From: Gnetum montanum
Lineage: Eukaryota; Streptophyta; Gnetopsida; Gnetales; Gnetaceae
Direction of reading: 5' to 3'
DNA length: 48,540 nt
Assembly: GCA_015680685.1 (NCBI GenBank)
Contig: MNCI01027100.1
Location: 164,174-212,713, forward strand
Within the stretch, counting starts at the first letter, position 1. Each line of letters begins with the position of its first letter. The notes beneath the pieces were generated by a model. That model worked only from the letters and a program-made list of their open reading frames with translations, searched no databases and was not told the DNA's origin. The position numbers and the translations under genes were made by a program. Shown here in pieces: positions 33,564-45,215 of this stretch.

Positions 33564-34347
33564 TCAATTTTGTTCCATGCATGTTGATTGGTTGCTCTTT
33601 CGACTAGATGTCAACCACAGGGTGTCTACTACTTGTGTGGTTGCTACATACAGGCATCTTTGTCTCAGAGTTTCAAAGGCACACCTGTTGCATGGAGGAG
33701 ATGTCGAGCATTCCTCCATGACATCACCCGATGAATCACTGTATGTGATGCATGGAACTTTCTTCTTCTTAATCTTTCCATAAATATTTACCTTAGATAT
33801 CTCCAAGGAAAGATCACGAATCCCTAGGCATGCATCTATTATGCTCAGCCATGCCCTTCCCATTATAATTGGGAAGTCCCCTTTGTCATTGTTAATTTCT
33901 ATCACCAGGAAATCAGCTAGGTATGACCAACCACACACAGTGGTAATGATGTCCTCCACCAATCCCAAGGGAATGGTGATGGATTGGTCTGCTAGCTCTA
34001 GTTGGATATTGCTCTTCTTAAGTTGGGGTAGGTTCCAGGCTTGATACATTTCTTGTGAAACTAGGTTGACTTCGGAACCTGAGTCAAGAAGAGCCTTATG
34101 AGGTTTGTTCCCAGTGACTTGGAGATAGATTAAGAGACTCCCAAGGTTAGATAATTTCTTGGGAAGGTGGCCAACCTTGATCCAGTCAGTTACATTATGG
34201 GTTAACATAACTGTATGTGTTAAGCTCTGTTGTTGGATTGAAGGGTGCTTCGAAGCCTTACGTGTTGGAGGAGTGATCAAAGACTCAATCGCTTGTTGTT
34301 GTGAGAGCTTTTCTAGGATTTTGGTTATGAAGAAATTCTTCTCTTTT
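33564..34347 (-). pseudogene. R7 retropepsin domain, motifs intact
   Basis: This is the C-terminal part of the gag-protease frame, open for 238 codons from the ATG at 34280 to TGA at 33564. HKALLDSGSEVNLVSQEM carries an intact D-S-G active site (Asp codon at 34083-34085). WSYLADFLVIEINN and GDFPIIMGRAWLSIID (second conserved segment) follow at normal spacing, with a Cys-containing tail (TSPPCNRCAFETLRQRC). The frame is continuous with gag upstream, apart from a TGA at about 34351-34353. R6 has the homologous domain with a damaged active site. It would have processed Gag in the particle; the upstream stops prevent a full product. Confidence 0.85.
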
Positions 34348-36700
34348 TGTGGTTGTCAGAACCAGCAATGGGTTGCATGTGGTTGAGTGGGAAGTTCCCC
34401 TTGCATTGTTGGAGTAGGAGGTGTTATGGGAACTACTGGTGGAAGAGGTGCAGACGGATTAGGAGGATGGTATTGGTATGGAGCATCTCCTAGAGGAGAA
34501 GGAGTCCTCCTAAAGTACTCCCAAACTTGGTAGTGACATTGGGGAGTTGTATGACCCATGCAGTCACTTGGAGAAACCAGCTGCTGCACATAATAACCAT
34601 ATGGATCGGGCTGCTAGTAAGGGTCCTATTGTTTTGGTGGTGGCATCCCCCATGACTGTGGGTGTTGCCACTACTGATGCTGCCTGATGGGTTGTGGTGG
34701 AGTTCCACTTGGATAGTATGTTAACGGTTGGTGGAACTGCCTTGGGTTACCTTGGGGATAAGGTAACCTTTGGGGTGTCTGCCGTTGGTTAAGTCTTGGA
34801 TTAAGTGCATATACCCCAAACTCTTGTAGATGTGAGATGATTAGACAACATCCCTTAGGATGGTCATATTGGCAGATCTCACATCCACCATCATTGTCTG
34901 TGTCTAAATCCACAACCTCATCAGAGATAGTTATTTTTCCCTTACCCTTGTCATGTGCAGGGCCTAAATCTCTCCACTTTGTCTTGTTCTTATCACTACT
35001 TCGTTCCTCCTTAGACTCCTCTACAATCTTTAGGACAGTTTCAATTTTACTATCTAAGGAGCTCCATACTTCATCTACCTTTGCTGATACTTCCATTGTT
35101 AAATTTTGGAGCGGCAAGGTTTTTCTATTCACCAACTCTTCGAGTGGTGACTCATCCTCTTCATCGCAGAATTTCACTTTCTTCTTTTGAAGAGAGGGAT
35201 CACAGTTATATTCTTCCATACTTTCCCTTTTTCATAGCTCCCCTTCTTCTTTGGCTACTTGTTCCAATAAGTGATGAATTTCATGGGATCTAAGTTTTGA
35301 TAGTCTTCCTTGGGCATAAGTCCCAAGGGTTCTCCTAGTTTCATACCTTAGCCCATCTACAATGTGGCAAAGTTGGTCCTATTGTGCGTAACCATGGCCT
35401 GAGCAACGATGTAACAATGTGTAGTAGTGGCCCATGGCAGCATCCAAGGGTTCATGAGTACCTTGCTTCCATCCTTGGATCTGCTTATGCAAATTAGACA
35501 CTTTGGAGTACGTTTGATATTTATCGTTGAAGAGTTCTAACATCGTACTCCACCTCCTGATGGTTTCTGGTTCTAAGGATCGGTACAACTCTCTGCTTCC
35601 TTAATGAGTGTCCTAGAAAATAACTTTAGTTTTTGCCACTTATTCTCTATGTTTTACAAGGCGCAGGCATCATGGAATGCCTATAAATGATTTTGCGGAT
35701 CAATGTTATATCCCCCTTCAAAGCGTGGGATATTATTCATGTCTAAGCACTTGATCCGACTATCTTTTAAATGCCGTGTTGGTATTCTCATTGCCTCCAT
35801 TATATTTAACATGCTCCAGGTGGCAAGTAGGGGTTCATCATGATCATCTCTTTCATGACGTCTATGATGTCTCTGTTTTTCCCTACTTTCCCTTCGTTCA
35901 TGCCCTTGTTCTCTCTCTTGACTTTTTCATCGAGGTCTCTCATTTTATCTACCTCTATCCTTACCGTTATGCTATTGATGGCTACGCCCAGATGTGGAAG
36001 GAGAGGGTGAATGATGTGATGAAGGGGAAGAAGAAGGAGAACCATCGCCATGATGATGTTTCCTACCTTCTCTTCTATGGCTTCGGTCCCGATCATGATG
36101 ACGATCTGAGTGCCTGTCCTTGTCATGTGTTGTTGTTCCCTCAGTGAACAACTATTGTTCATGGGGATCAGAACCAGGGTTGTGTATCGTGGATTGTAGG
36201 TTCTGATACCCCACCTCCTCACTATCATTAGGAGGGGGAACATATTTTGATAGAGAACCTGTTATAAGTGGTTCACCATCTCCGATTTCACTTAGGACGT
36301 GCGGGACCTCTTTGCCCTTCAACAGTGTATGTTGGCTCTCCTGCCTTGAGTCCCTCATACGTTGTAAAGCTATGGGATGGTAATCCCTCATGTCAAAATC
36401 TTCTGCAATGTATTCAGCATAGAGCTAAGTCATGCCGATCTGTGCCAAAGCACAGAGGAGCATGTTGGGGACTACATGATCTGGAGGTAACACAATGTTA
36501 CTTTGCAAGTCTCTCCAGCACATCTGTTCATCTTGATGGAAGATAAAAGTAAAATTTGATATATACTCATTGGGATGAGTATATTCCACCCTATATTATT
36601 GAGGAACTGGCTGATTTAGGTTATGTGTTTTAGATTGCCGACTGTCTCTAGTATTGTCCCTAGGTGGTGTAATGCTCTTATGAGAAGAAGAAGAAGACAT
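34348..36700 (-). pseudogene. R7 gag, in-frame stops and one 1-bp deletion
   Basis: Starts at ATG 36700 (MSSSSSHKSITPP...). It aligns end to end with R8 gag: the N-terminal module, the Ser/His-rich tract, the basic region ending HDEPLLATWSM, the core NIPRFEGGYNIDPQNH, then MLELFNDKYQTYSKVSNLHK, an acidic segment (FCDEEDESPLEELVNRK), the short knuckle CEICQYDHPKGCCL (34845-34883) and the Pro/Gln/Tyr-rich tail. About 14 in-frame stops occur. Where R8 has CAG, CAA, CGN or CGG, R7 often has TAG, TAA or TGA (for example 35681-35683, 35654-35656, 34671-34673, 34626-34628, 34614-34616). A single-base deletion near 35586 (AGCTGGTACC to AGTTGTACC) shifts the frame once. Non-functional. Confidence 0.88.
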
Positions 36701-36822
36701 TATGTCTTATCGATGTGCTATTTAACCATTATATAAGTTTTTGTTTAATTAACCCTAAGGTTCGTTTAAGCTTCCAACGATGTGAATGATTTCCTATGTT
36801 CTACTTAGCGCACAAACACTTA

Positions 36823-36841
36823 GTCCCTGCCAACGGTGCCA
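36823..36841 (-). other. R7 primer-binding site, tRNA-Asp type
   Basis: Minus-strand TGGCACCGTTGGCAGGGAC, one base inside the LTR edge, matches the tRNA-Asp complement apart from 4 positions. Confidence 0.8.
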
Positions 36842-36842
36842 A

Positions 36843-37636
36843 TGGTGAGTGGCGAGGTACCCCTACACTCAACCATACGAATATGAACATAACACGCGCG
36901 ATCCGGTCGAACTTCGTAGACTAAGTGCCTACACGCCTCATGGAAGACTTAAGGTTAATTATTCGTTGTCTTCCTAGACTTACTTGTATTTGTCATGGTG
37001 TATGGTTAAGTAAGTCTAAGGTATATGATTTTTATAGCTTTTGCTGTTTTATCTTCTATGCTAGTGAGGTGAAGGGTTGAAGAGACTAATTACTAACTTT
37101 AACTAACTAACTAAGTCTGAATTAACCTTGCATCAGCATCCGTTCCCACTTACTGTTCACACCCTGAACCAATGCAACCTTGGTTACCAAACACTAATCG
37201 TTGGTAGGATCACCAAGCGTAATGCATGTGCTCGAAGCGGTCGTACTGAGGCACTTAACTAGGAGAGAAGGGTTGAGAGAGATTTAACAACTAATAAAGC
37301 ATGTAAATGATAAAAAACAAATAACAATAAATAAAATCCTAATTAGCCTATTCCATGCACTGCAAAGTTTATCCAAGAAGTTCGTCTTTAGTGCCGTACA
37401 CAAATTTGTGTTCAGGTACAATGTTTTCTCGAATAAAGATCCGTTCACTTTGGAGCTCCTACTGCAGGCACATGGAAAATATTCTATCTTTGGAGAGGTA
37501 AAATTGCTAGAGTTTTTCTAAGGGTCTAGATCTAGATGAGAAAACAAGGGAGAGTCGCCTCTTATTTATAGACTTGGCGGCGGACCGCAATATTGCGTAC
37601 GTGATATTGCAGCCCATGCGATATCGCGTCCCATCA
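36843..37636 (-). mobile_element. R7 5' LTR (794 bp)
   Basis: On the minus strand it starts TGATGGGACGCGATATCGC, has a GATATC/AATATT palindrome array (37587-37629), a TATA box (complement of TATTTATA, 37563-37570) and the conserved end complementary to TGGTGAGTGGCGAGGTACCC. U3 aligns with the R8 LTR, which shares the GTCTATAAATAAGAGG-type core. Confidence 0.88.
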
Positions 37637-37641
37637 CTAAC

Positions 37642-37783
37642 TCTAAGTGAAAAAAAAATTGATCACAAAATTCTTATCAACTCACTAGTATACTTATATT
37701 GTCCATAAATAGATTATGATCTGGTTGCATATGAACAATTGTGACTTATATGGTTGAGTGTTGGAATTCTCTACCACTTATCA
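37642..37783 (+). mobile_element. R6 5' LTR, right part, with PBS remnant
   Basis: Continues the LTR broken at 30740 and ends TATGGTTGAGTGTTGG...CCACTTATCA at 37783, the family terminus. TTGGAGCTATTGCAAAG follows at 37784, a strongly decayed tRNA-Asp-type PBS. Confidence 0.78.
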
Positions 37784-37925
37784 TTGGAGCTATTGCAAAG
37801 TATGTGTCAATATTTTCTAGTTAGTTGATTTTACATAGTTTGTTATATCAAGTATCACCAAGCCTATCTTTTATACTTAGAATAACTTTTCAACATACAC
37901 ACAATTAAGCATCAACCAAATTAAA

Positions 37926-40450
37926 ATGACTAGCATATCCAAAGTGAAATATCTACTTGTTATTAATCTTAATGAAAGTAATAACAATGATTGTAAATAA
38001 CAAGACTGGAGTGAACTAATGCAAAGAAGAATCTCATATTCTCATGTTGATCCTTATTATCTTGATTTTACATTTATTTTTTACTAAGATAAATAATTTA
38101 GATGGAAAGACTTACAAGGAAAAATTGTCTTGCATCCAGAATGCTCACCACTACCTATGCTTTGAGTAGCCCTCATGAGATGAAATCTTGGCCATGTACA
38201 AAAGGATTCTAAGTTACCAAAAACATGACTAGGTCATATTAGCCAACAAAGACTCAAGCAAGAAGGGATGTTATTATGGTAGCAAGATATGAACAAGAAA
38301 AAGGAAAAAAAGCACCACAGATAATCATCATAAATGGGAAAGAAGATGAGTCATATAAAGCTGAATAGTCTAACTAGACTTAGATTTAGTTTTTAAATAT
38401 TAGTAATATGCATTGAAGATCCTATGAAGATGAAGTTATGTTTAGCTCTTGCAAACATTTTGATAAGAGATGAGGTAGACTCCATACTTAGGGGGAATTT
38501 GAGGCTTAAAACCTTTAATAGATCTACAAGAGATAAATCAAGGAGTTATAGAAGAAGAACTAGCCAACATCATTCTCTAACTCCCCCATCCTCTTCATCA
38601 CACTTATCAATATACTCTAACAAGAGAGAACAAAGAATAAGGAGTCATGATAGGAAAAGGAAAAGGAATCATGAAAGACATGCCAATAGAAGAAGACATC
38701 ATGAGGAAGCAAAAGATGATGAAAAAGAGATAGAAAGAGAAAGGGAAATCAAACATGAGAGAAGAGAACATCATGAGCATCAAAGAGATCATCACTACAA
38801 TAGAGTTTACAAACCTAAAGATTATGAACAACCCCTAATAGCACCTTGAATTATGATCAATATCAAAAAAGTAGTGTACATATCCATTAGACATTTAAGG
38901 GATAGTTGCATTAAATGACTTAACATAACCAATATTCCAAATTTTGAAGGAGGATATCATATAGATCCACAACACTACCTTCAAGCCTTCCATTATGCTT
39001 GCATCCTATGTAACATAAAGAATAATTGGAAGAAACTGAAGTTATTTTAAAGGAAGTAGCAAGCTGGTACAAATTCTTAGAACCAAAATTAATCTAAAGA
39101 TAGAGTACCATGCTCGAGCTCTTCAATGATGAATATTAAACTTATTCTAGAGTATTAAATTCAAAGAAGCAAATCCAAGTATGGAAACAACAGATACATG
39201 AATCCCTTAATGCGATAATGGGTAGATACTATTTAGTATTATATAGATGCATAGGCCATGGATTTTCTTAAAGGGAAAAAATATGCCGCATCATCGATGG
39301 ATTAAGGAACAAAAACAAAGAGAGCCTTGGAGTATATACCCTAAATAGACCATTAGAGATGACAGCTTATTGAATTCAAAAGTTACTAGATTAAGTAGCA
39401 AAAGAAGAAAGGAAGCTTCATAAAAGGGAATTAGCTAAAGAATACAATAGAGACTTAGCTATTAGGAAAAGAAATATAAGAATATGTAAAAAGCAAGAAG
39501 AATAAACTTTAGAATATGTGATTCAGTGAAAGACTTTGCCTATTTAGAAATCGATAAACAACATTGTAATAAAGGTAGAGAAAATGTGGAACTCTGTGAA
39601 TGAAAAATTTACCATAATACTAAAGATAGAAGAAGAGAAAATTGAGTAAGTCTTCAACAAAAATAAGTACAAGAAGAAGAAAAAGGATTATGAATGTGAG
39701 AATTATAAAAAACAAGGGAAAATTTGTTGTAGTAGAGAAAGCTATGAACTCATGTTCTAAAGATGATACTGGTTGTAAAGTGTATTAGTATGAATACCCT
39801 AAGGGATGTTATCCTATTATGGTCCACTTACAAGAGTCTGGGACATACGTACTTGATCCAAAGTTTATTAAAAAAACAAATGTCTAGATAATTACCTTAC
39901 CCACAAGGTAACTATAGGAATCCCTATCAATAACAGTATTATCCAAGCAAGGCTTATGCTCAACCACAAGAGCAATACAAATAGTAGTAGCAACAACCAT
40001 AGTTGTGAGGGATGGCACCACCAAGGAAACAATATCCATACTGATTATACAATCCTTATGGATACAATTTACAATATTCTATATCTCTTGGAAGTACTCC
40101 TATTCATGCTTCTTCTCCCTACTATTCAACAGAATACTATAGATCTATACGCATGGAGCCACAATCTGATGTGTCTTAACTAGTAGTGGGTTCATCTTAG
40201 CAAACACCCTATTCTTTTTGACTAGTATCACTATCAGTAATGGAAGGGAAACTACCAACTCAATCATAGCAGAAAAGTGCTACTAGGATAGTTATTACAC
40301 AATAGGACATTTCTAGTACAGGTGAACTAAGAGGTAGGAAGTACCCATTCTTTAGGACAAGTCCAAAAGAGATTAGAAGGATAGTAACCTCATCTAATCT
40401 TGATCCTTACACATTGAGCCCTTAAAATAGTACAATGCTTTCAATTTCAA
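37926..40450 (+). pseudogene. R6 gag, heavily decayed
   Basis: A probable ATG at 37926 leads to YSHVDPYYLDFTFIFY, then RWKDLQGKIVLHPE (with stops), the N-terminal module of R8. From 38424 a 141-codon open stretch covers the Ser-rich and very basic Arg/His/Glu-rich region (RKRNHERHANRRRHHEEA). The core follows across stops: NIPNFEGGYHIDPQHYLQAF. Later come a decayed short knuckle (YEYPKGCYPIMVHLQESG, near 39790) and a Pro/Gln/Tyr tail to about 40450. Dozens of stops and frameshifts; A-rich composition on the plus strand. It is the oldest gag here. Confidence 0.8.
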
Positions 40451-40479
40451 TAGAAAAGAACTTAACAACAATGACACTT

Positions 40480-41020
40480 ACACAAATAGTAATACATTGG
40501 ATAAATGTAGGAGCACTTTCCAAAAAGTGAACAAATTTAGGAAGTCCTTTAATCTATCTTCAAATAGAAAGACACAATTCATGCAAGGCTCTACTAGATT
40601 CTAGATCAAGGGTAAATCACATCTCTCAAGACATGTACAAAGCCTAGAATTTACCTTTGTTAACGAAATGTAATATCCAACTAAAGCTGGCTAACTAGTG
40701 TATTGCTATTCCACTTGGGCAAGTAGAAGACATGGTAACTATCATAAGTGGCTGGTCTTATCCCACTCATCTTCTTGTTATTCATGTAGGAAAAAATAAA
40801 GGCAAATTTTCAATAATCATAGGAAGAACATGGCTTAGCATCATGAATGTTAAGCTAGTAATGAATGACTTATGCATGGAAATTTCCAAAGAGGGTAAAG
40901 CTGAAATTATTTAAAGAGGTAGAGTTTCATGTATCACATACAATGATAACGAGTGTAATTGTGGGTAGAAAGTTTGGATAATAAGACAAGATACCATTCC
41001 AACATGCAAATGATGTATTG
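40480..41020 (+). pseudogene. R6 retropepsin remnant, active site damaged
   Basis: CKALLDSRSRVNHISQDMYK corresponds to R7 HKALLDSGSEVNLVSQEM. The Asp codon is at 40597-40599, and the active-site Gly is Arg (AGA at 40603-40605, a G-to-A change). It continues IPLGQVEDMVTIISGWSYPT and KGKFSIIIGRTWLSIMNV, then the Cys-rich tail. Stops lie at about 40649 and 40694. Same order and spacing as R7. Inactive. Confidence 0.82.
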
Positions 41021-41560
41021 AGGATATGTGTATTAGATAGTGTTTGTATGTAGCAATCATGAAGCAAGAAGGTACCTAGTGGCTAACTAATGAAATAAAA
41101 TAAGAATCAAACTATTGTCACATTAAACCATTCCATGGAGTAGCAGTTGAAGCTAATGCAATTAAAAAACTAAATGAGATTGATACATCTAAGAATTTAG
41201 GAGGAATTTCTCAGAAAGTTAATATCAATGTTGAATTGAGTGGGACATCTAAAAACATGAAACTAGATTCTCCCATTGAAAAGGTTGAAAAAGAAATTGT
41301 TTCAGGTGGACAAAATGAAAAGTTCCAATTGGTTTATGTACACCAGTTGTTGCAAAGGTTATGTGGAAATTATAATGTTTCAAAAATTTCTAGGATTGCA
41401 AACTCCAGCAATGTTGGCTCTAGGAAAACTCACAGTTATTGGTGTTAATTTTTGCAAGGAAAATACAGTGTTTGTATTTTCACATCTTGCGCTAATTGAC
41501 GTGATGAAGGTTAAGATTTACATCAACAAAATGACTCTCTGTTTGTAGGATTACGATGTT
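41021..41560 (+). pseudogene. R6 protease-RT linker remnant
   Basis: Open stretches (41236-41448 and 41276-41548) continue the polyprotein past the protease (FHGVAVEANAIKKLNEIDTS). No motif is identified. Stops follow near 41448 and 41548. Confidence 0.4.
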
Positions 41561-44126
41561 TAAGTATCTAATTTTGTCGAACTATTTTTCCTTGAATTCT
41601 CAAAGAGAGGGAATAATTTTATACGTAATTTGTTGCTGGGTATTTCAAGTTGCATATCTATCCAAAACATATCTAAAGATCACCTTTGCAATATCATACA
41701 ACATCTAATTGAATAATAAACAAATGGGAAGTTTCATAGAAAAGCTATGCCATCGATGTTACAAGGCAATCAACAAAAAGAAGAAAAAAACAAACAATTG
41801 GTTGATCTTGTGTATTACCATTTCCTAGTTAAATTACACTAAAATTAAATTTTAAAAAAATAGCATAATTTTTCAAAGTTATGAAGATTCATTAGCTAAT
41901 GTTATTGCAACTAGTCCCCTAAAGATTCATAACAAGGCCCAACCACAACATTCATTTGAAGATGGCCCTGCTTGCTTGCAGTAAACTAGTGGTAGATCTT
42001 GCCTCTCTCTGCGCCTCTTGCTCAAATTCACTCTTAATCAGCTACTCTACCATCGTAGGAGTAGAGTGACTGGCTATTGCGATTCAAGAACAAAAAACAA
42101 GCTCCTTGTAAACATTGAAATTAAAAAATGAAACGAATAGAAACCTAGATAAGAGAATTATCTCCGATAATACTACCACTAGTGTAGAGCTCAATTTGTT
42201 GTTAGAAAATACATGTGATGCAAGAAAATCTAGAAAGACCATACTCTACAATCATTTCTGGAATGATGGCAATGGAGCCCAAGGAAAAAACTGCCTTTGC
42301 TTCCAAATGCATCACAAGGGTTTCCACCACAAAAAAATGTTGCCACCTAGACTCACGAAGAATAGCATCTGTGGCACTGAGACATGATAGATGCAATGCG
42401 GAAAAATGCAAATCCTTATTTCAACCCTTGTCACATATGTGCACAAGAAATATGATCAAATGTTAGAACAAGGGTAAAAAGGTTTGTGTGCTGACACAAA
42501 AGAGTTTGGAATAAAAAGACAGACATAAATATATGATGTGGGTTTTGATAATAATTTACATATATGCAAGAAAGGAAAAATATTGTTACTTATGGAAAGG
42601 AGGAATTTGCGAGATATTTTTGTGAATGAGACATTTGACAAGTGTAACTCTCTATTGGATTTGGAATTCCTTATGGAAGTTGTAACTTCTTATGATAGTT
42701 ACAACTAAAATTCCAAGATGTTTGTGGCTAATTTTGATTTTCCATTACCAAGAAGACACTTGCCAAATGTGGCTTAAAATTCTCATGGAAGCTATAACTC
42801 CTAAGGTGGTTATAAATTTATGTGCCTAAGATATTTGTAAGACCCATAAATTCTCATGATTATTGTAACTACCTTAAGGTCACTATAAGAAGACTTTCAA
42901 AGGTAGATTTGGGAGAATATTTGGGAAAAATACATTGGAAGAATTCTTGTAAGATGGCTTGCTAAAGACATTAATTCGGCTACTTTGTTTTAATTCTATG
43001 AGTTCATTTTTTTTCTATTTTGTTTTAGTTACTTAGCTAATGGTTTAGATAGTATCATGCTTGGCATTTAATTTTGGAACTTGTCCTAGGCTACTCTTAT
43101 AGCTCTATTTTTGCACAATATTAGAATCCTATTAAGATTTTCCATAGAAGAACTCATGTTGTTGAAAGCTCATGAGCAATTTAATAGTATTATCTTAACA
43201 AAATTGCCTGTTTTGAGCATAGAGGATCTAGGAAAATCTTTGGTATTTTGATGGGACTAAAATAGCTTCTTTATTTTTAAATTTTATCACCTTGGTGTTT
43301 CAATCAAGAAATTATCAAATTTTTTGAAAGCTCTGTTGAATGAATCTTTGAAAACTATTAACTAGCCAAAATAAAGACTTGTACTTTGTAGTTTACATAG
43401 CAATTTTTGATAGTGTAATAAGATTGTCTTTATGAAATTGCTTGTTGAGCTCAGAAAGTTTGGAAAATTTGTAGTTATTGAATTAAAAATAGCTTTATTG
43501 TGAAGTGTTTACTCATATCAATTTATCTTGCTTAAAGATTTGAGGCTTCACACAAATCTACTTTCTTTTCTTTTCTCTTTCTAAGTCCATTGAATCTTAC
43601 TCTATTTCTAGTTTTCTTTTGAAGCTTTCTCTCTGGGGGAAATTAGGAGTAGATTGGTGGAATTGTACTCAAGTATTTTTGTAAAATTTTATTTGTTACA
43701 AGTAGGTATTATAAGAACCATATAGGCTAAGTGATTGAACAAAATAGAAATCTCTAACAACTCATAGTATTTGACAAAGATAACTGAATTTCTTTATGAA
43801 AGCCAATTATAATTTCATACACAACCCAAGCATTTCAACATTCATAATAGCAAACACATACTCATGATTAATTCATTTCATAACCACTAAGTCTATTTGG
43901 AGGTATCTGGGCCTTGGTGTTGCTAGAGACTAGTAAGCACCTAAACCTTGTTTGAAGAAGCTCGTTGGCAGTCCTATCCCAAATGGTCACCAACACAAAC
44001 ATATGCATGGAACTAGTTGAAAAAATCACAAGTGCGTATAGAGAAGAAATTTATAAAATGGAAAAGATATGAATACAGCCTTCCTACACTAAGTCTCAAT
44101 GATATTAAGATGTTTAATGGGAAAAA
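41561..44126. other. 2.6-kb unexplained DNA between R6 protease and RT
   Basis: Protease and RT are normally close in gypsy elements, so this segment is probably an old insertion. No RT, transposase or clear terminal repeat is seen. 42667-42890 holds three diverged short repeats (TTCCTTATGGAAGTTGTAAC, TTCTCATGGAAGCTATAACT, TTCTCATGATTATTGTAACT). Open stretches at 42115-42466 on either strand match nothing I know. Confidence 0.45.
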
Positions 44127-45215
44127 CTAGAGATACTACATAAGTATGAATTGGAACCACTAGAACTCAGAGCCTTACTAGATGCACTTGATTATGCTTT
44201 CCTTAATAACAAAAAATTGATAATTATAAATGCCAATATTGACAAGGAATAGAAGAGAAAATTATTGGAAGTTGTAAACAAATGGTCAACTACATTTTTA
44301 TGGTCTTTTGATGAAATCATTGGCATTGATCCAAGAATTTGTCAACATTGTATCTACACTAATCGAGTCGTTAAACCACACCACCAACCATAATGAAGAT
44401 TGAACCCAAAACTCAAAGAGGTTATTAAATAGGAATTACAAAAAATATTAAAGGTAGGATTCATATATCCTATTATAGACAATGAATGGATTAGTCCATT
44501 GATCATTGTCCCAAAAAAGGTTGACAAGTGGAGGGTCTATATAGATTTTCAATGGTTGAATATGACAACATTCAAAGACCATTTTCCTTTGTCATTTTTG
44601 AATCAAGTTCTAGATACTATTGTAGGGCACTTCTATTATAGCTTTCTAGATGGATATCGTGGATACAACTAGATCTGTATACCACTAGAAGATCAAGAAG
44701 ACAACATTTACTAGCCTATGGAGGATGTTTGCATATAGGCAAATGTCATTTGACATTGTAATGCTCCAATAATATTTCAAATACTTATTTTCAAAATATT
44801 CCAAAAATATATTAGTAATGAAGTTAAGGTATTTATGCATAATTTTTCTACTTATGGACTTGACTTCAAACAAGCTTTGGACCACTTAAAGTTCAATTAG
44901 CAGAAGAGCCACTTAATGGTCTAATATGACATGGTTCTATGACAAAAGGTATCCTATAAAGGAATAGAGGTAGATACAAACAAAATTAGAGTCAACCAAA
45001 ACATTTCTCAAAGGTCACGAACAATTAAGAATGTTTGATCATTTCTTGTTCATATGATGTATAATAAATGATTTATTGAGAAATTTTCAAAGATTTCAAA
45101 ATCACTTATCAAACTAGCAAAGAAAGATGTACCATTCTAGTGGTCTAAATAATGTGAAAAGATATTTGAGAGCCTAAAATAGAAACTAATCAAGACACCA
45201 ATAATCAAAGCTCCA
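44127..45215 (+). pseudogene. R6 RT and RNase H start, Athila-like, cut by R8
   Basis: Upstream RT blocks: YELEPLELRALLDALDYAFL, WSFDEIIGIDPRICQHCIY, RLNPKLKEVIK, LKVGFIYPIIDNEWISPLII, then VPKKVDKWRVYIDFQWLN and FPLSFLNQVLDTI. These match the Athila group of plant Ty3/gypsy. LDGYRGYN follows, and CNAP (PIIFQ) across indels. The catalytic block reads VFMHNFSTYG where VFMDDFSVFG is expected: both Asp codons are lost (44838-44843). The RNase H connection (KGIEVDTNKI; FSKISKSLIKLAKKDVPF; LIKTPIIKAP) stops at the R8 LTR. Many stops. Rest of R6 lies beyond the window. Confidence 0.85.

Larger units (their letters stand above)
30741..37636 (-). mobile_element. R7: non-autonomous gag-protease LTR element
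   Basis: The element is flanked by exact CTAAC duplications (30736-30740 and 37637-37641). On the minus strand the order is 5' LTR (37636-36843), PBS, gag-protease (36700-33564), about 1.6 kb of non-pol DNA, an assembly gap, and the 3' LTR (ending 30741). No RT, RNase H or integrase is present. It belongs to the R8 family (LTR, PBS and gag homology) and inserted into the 5' LTR of R6. By eye the two LTRs differ at roughly 6% of positions, mostly transitions. Confidence 0.9.

Noticed and set aside
42462-43699. Possible copia-type LTR (TGTTAGAAC ... TTGTTACA)
   Set aside because: No matching target duplication, PBS, PPT or second copy is visible.
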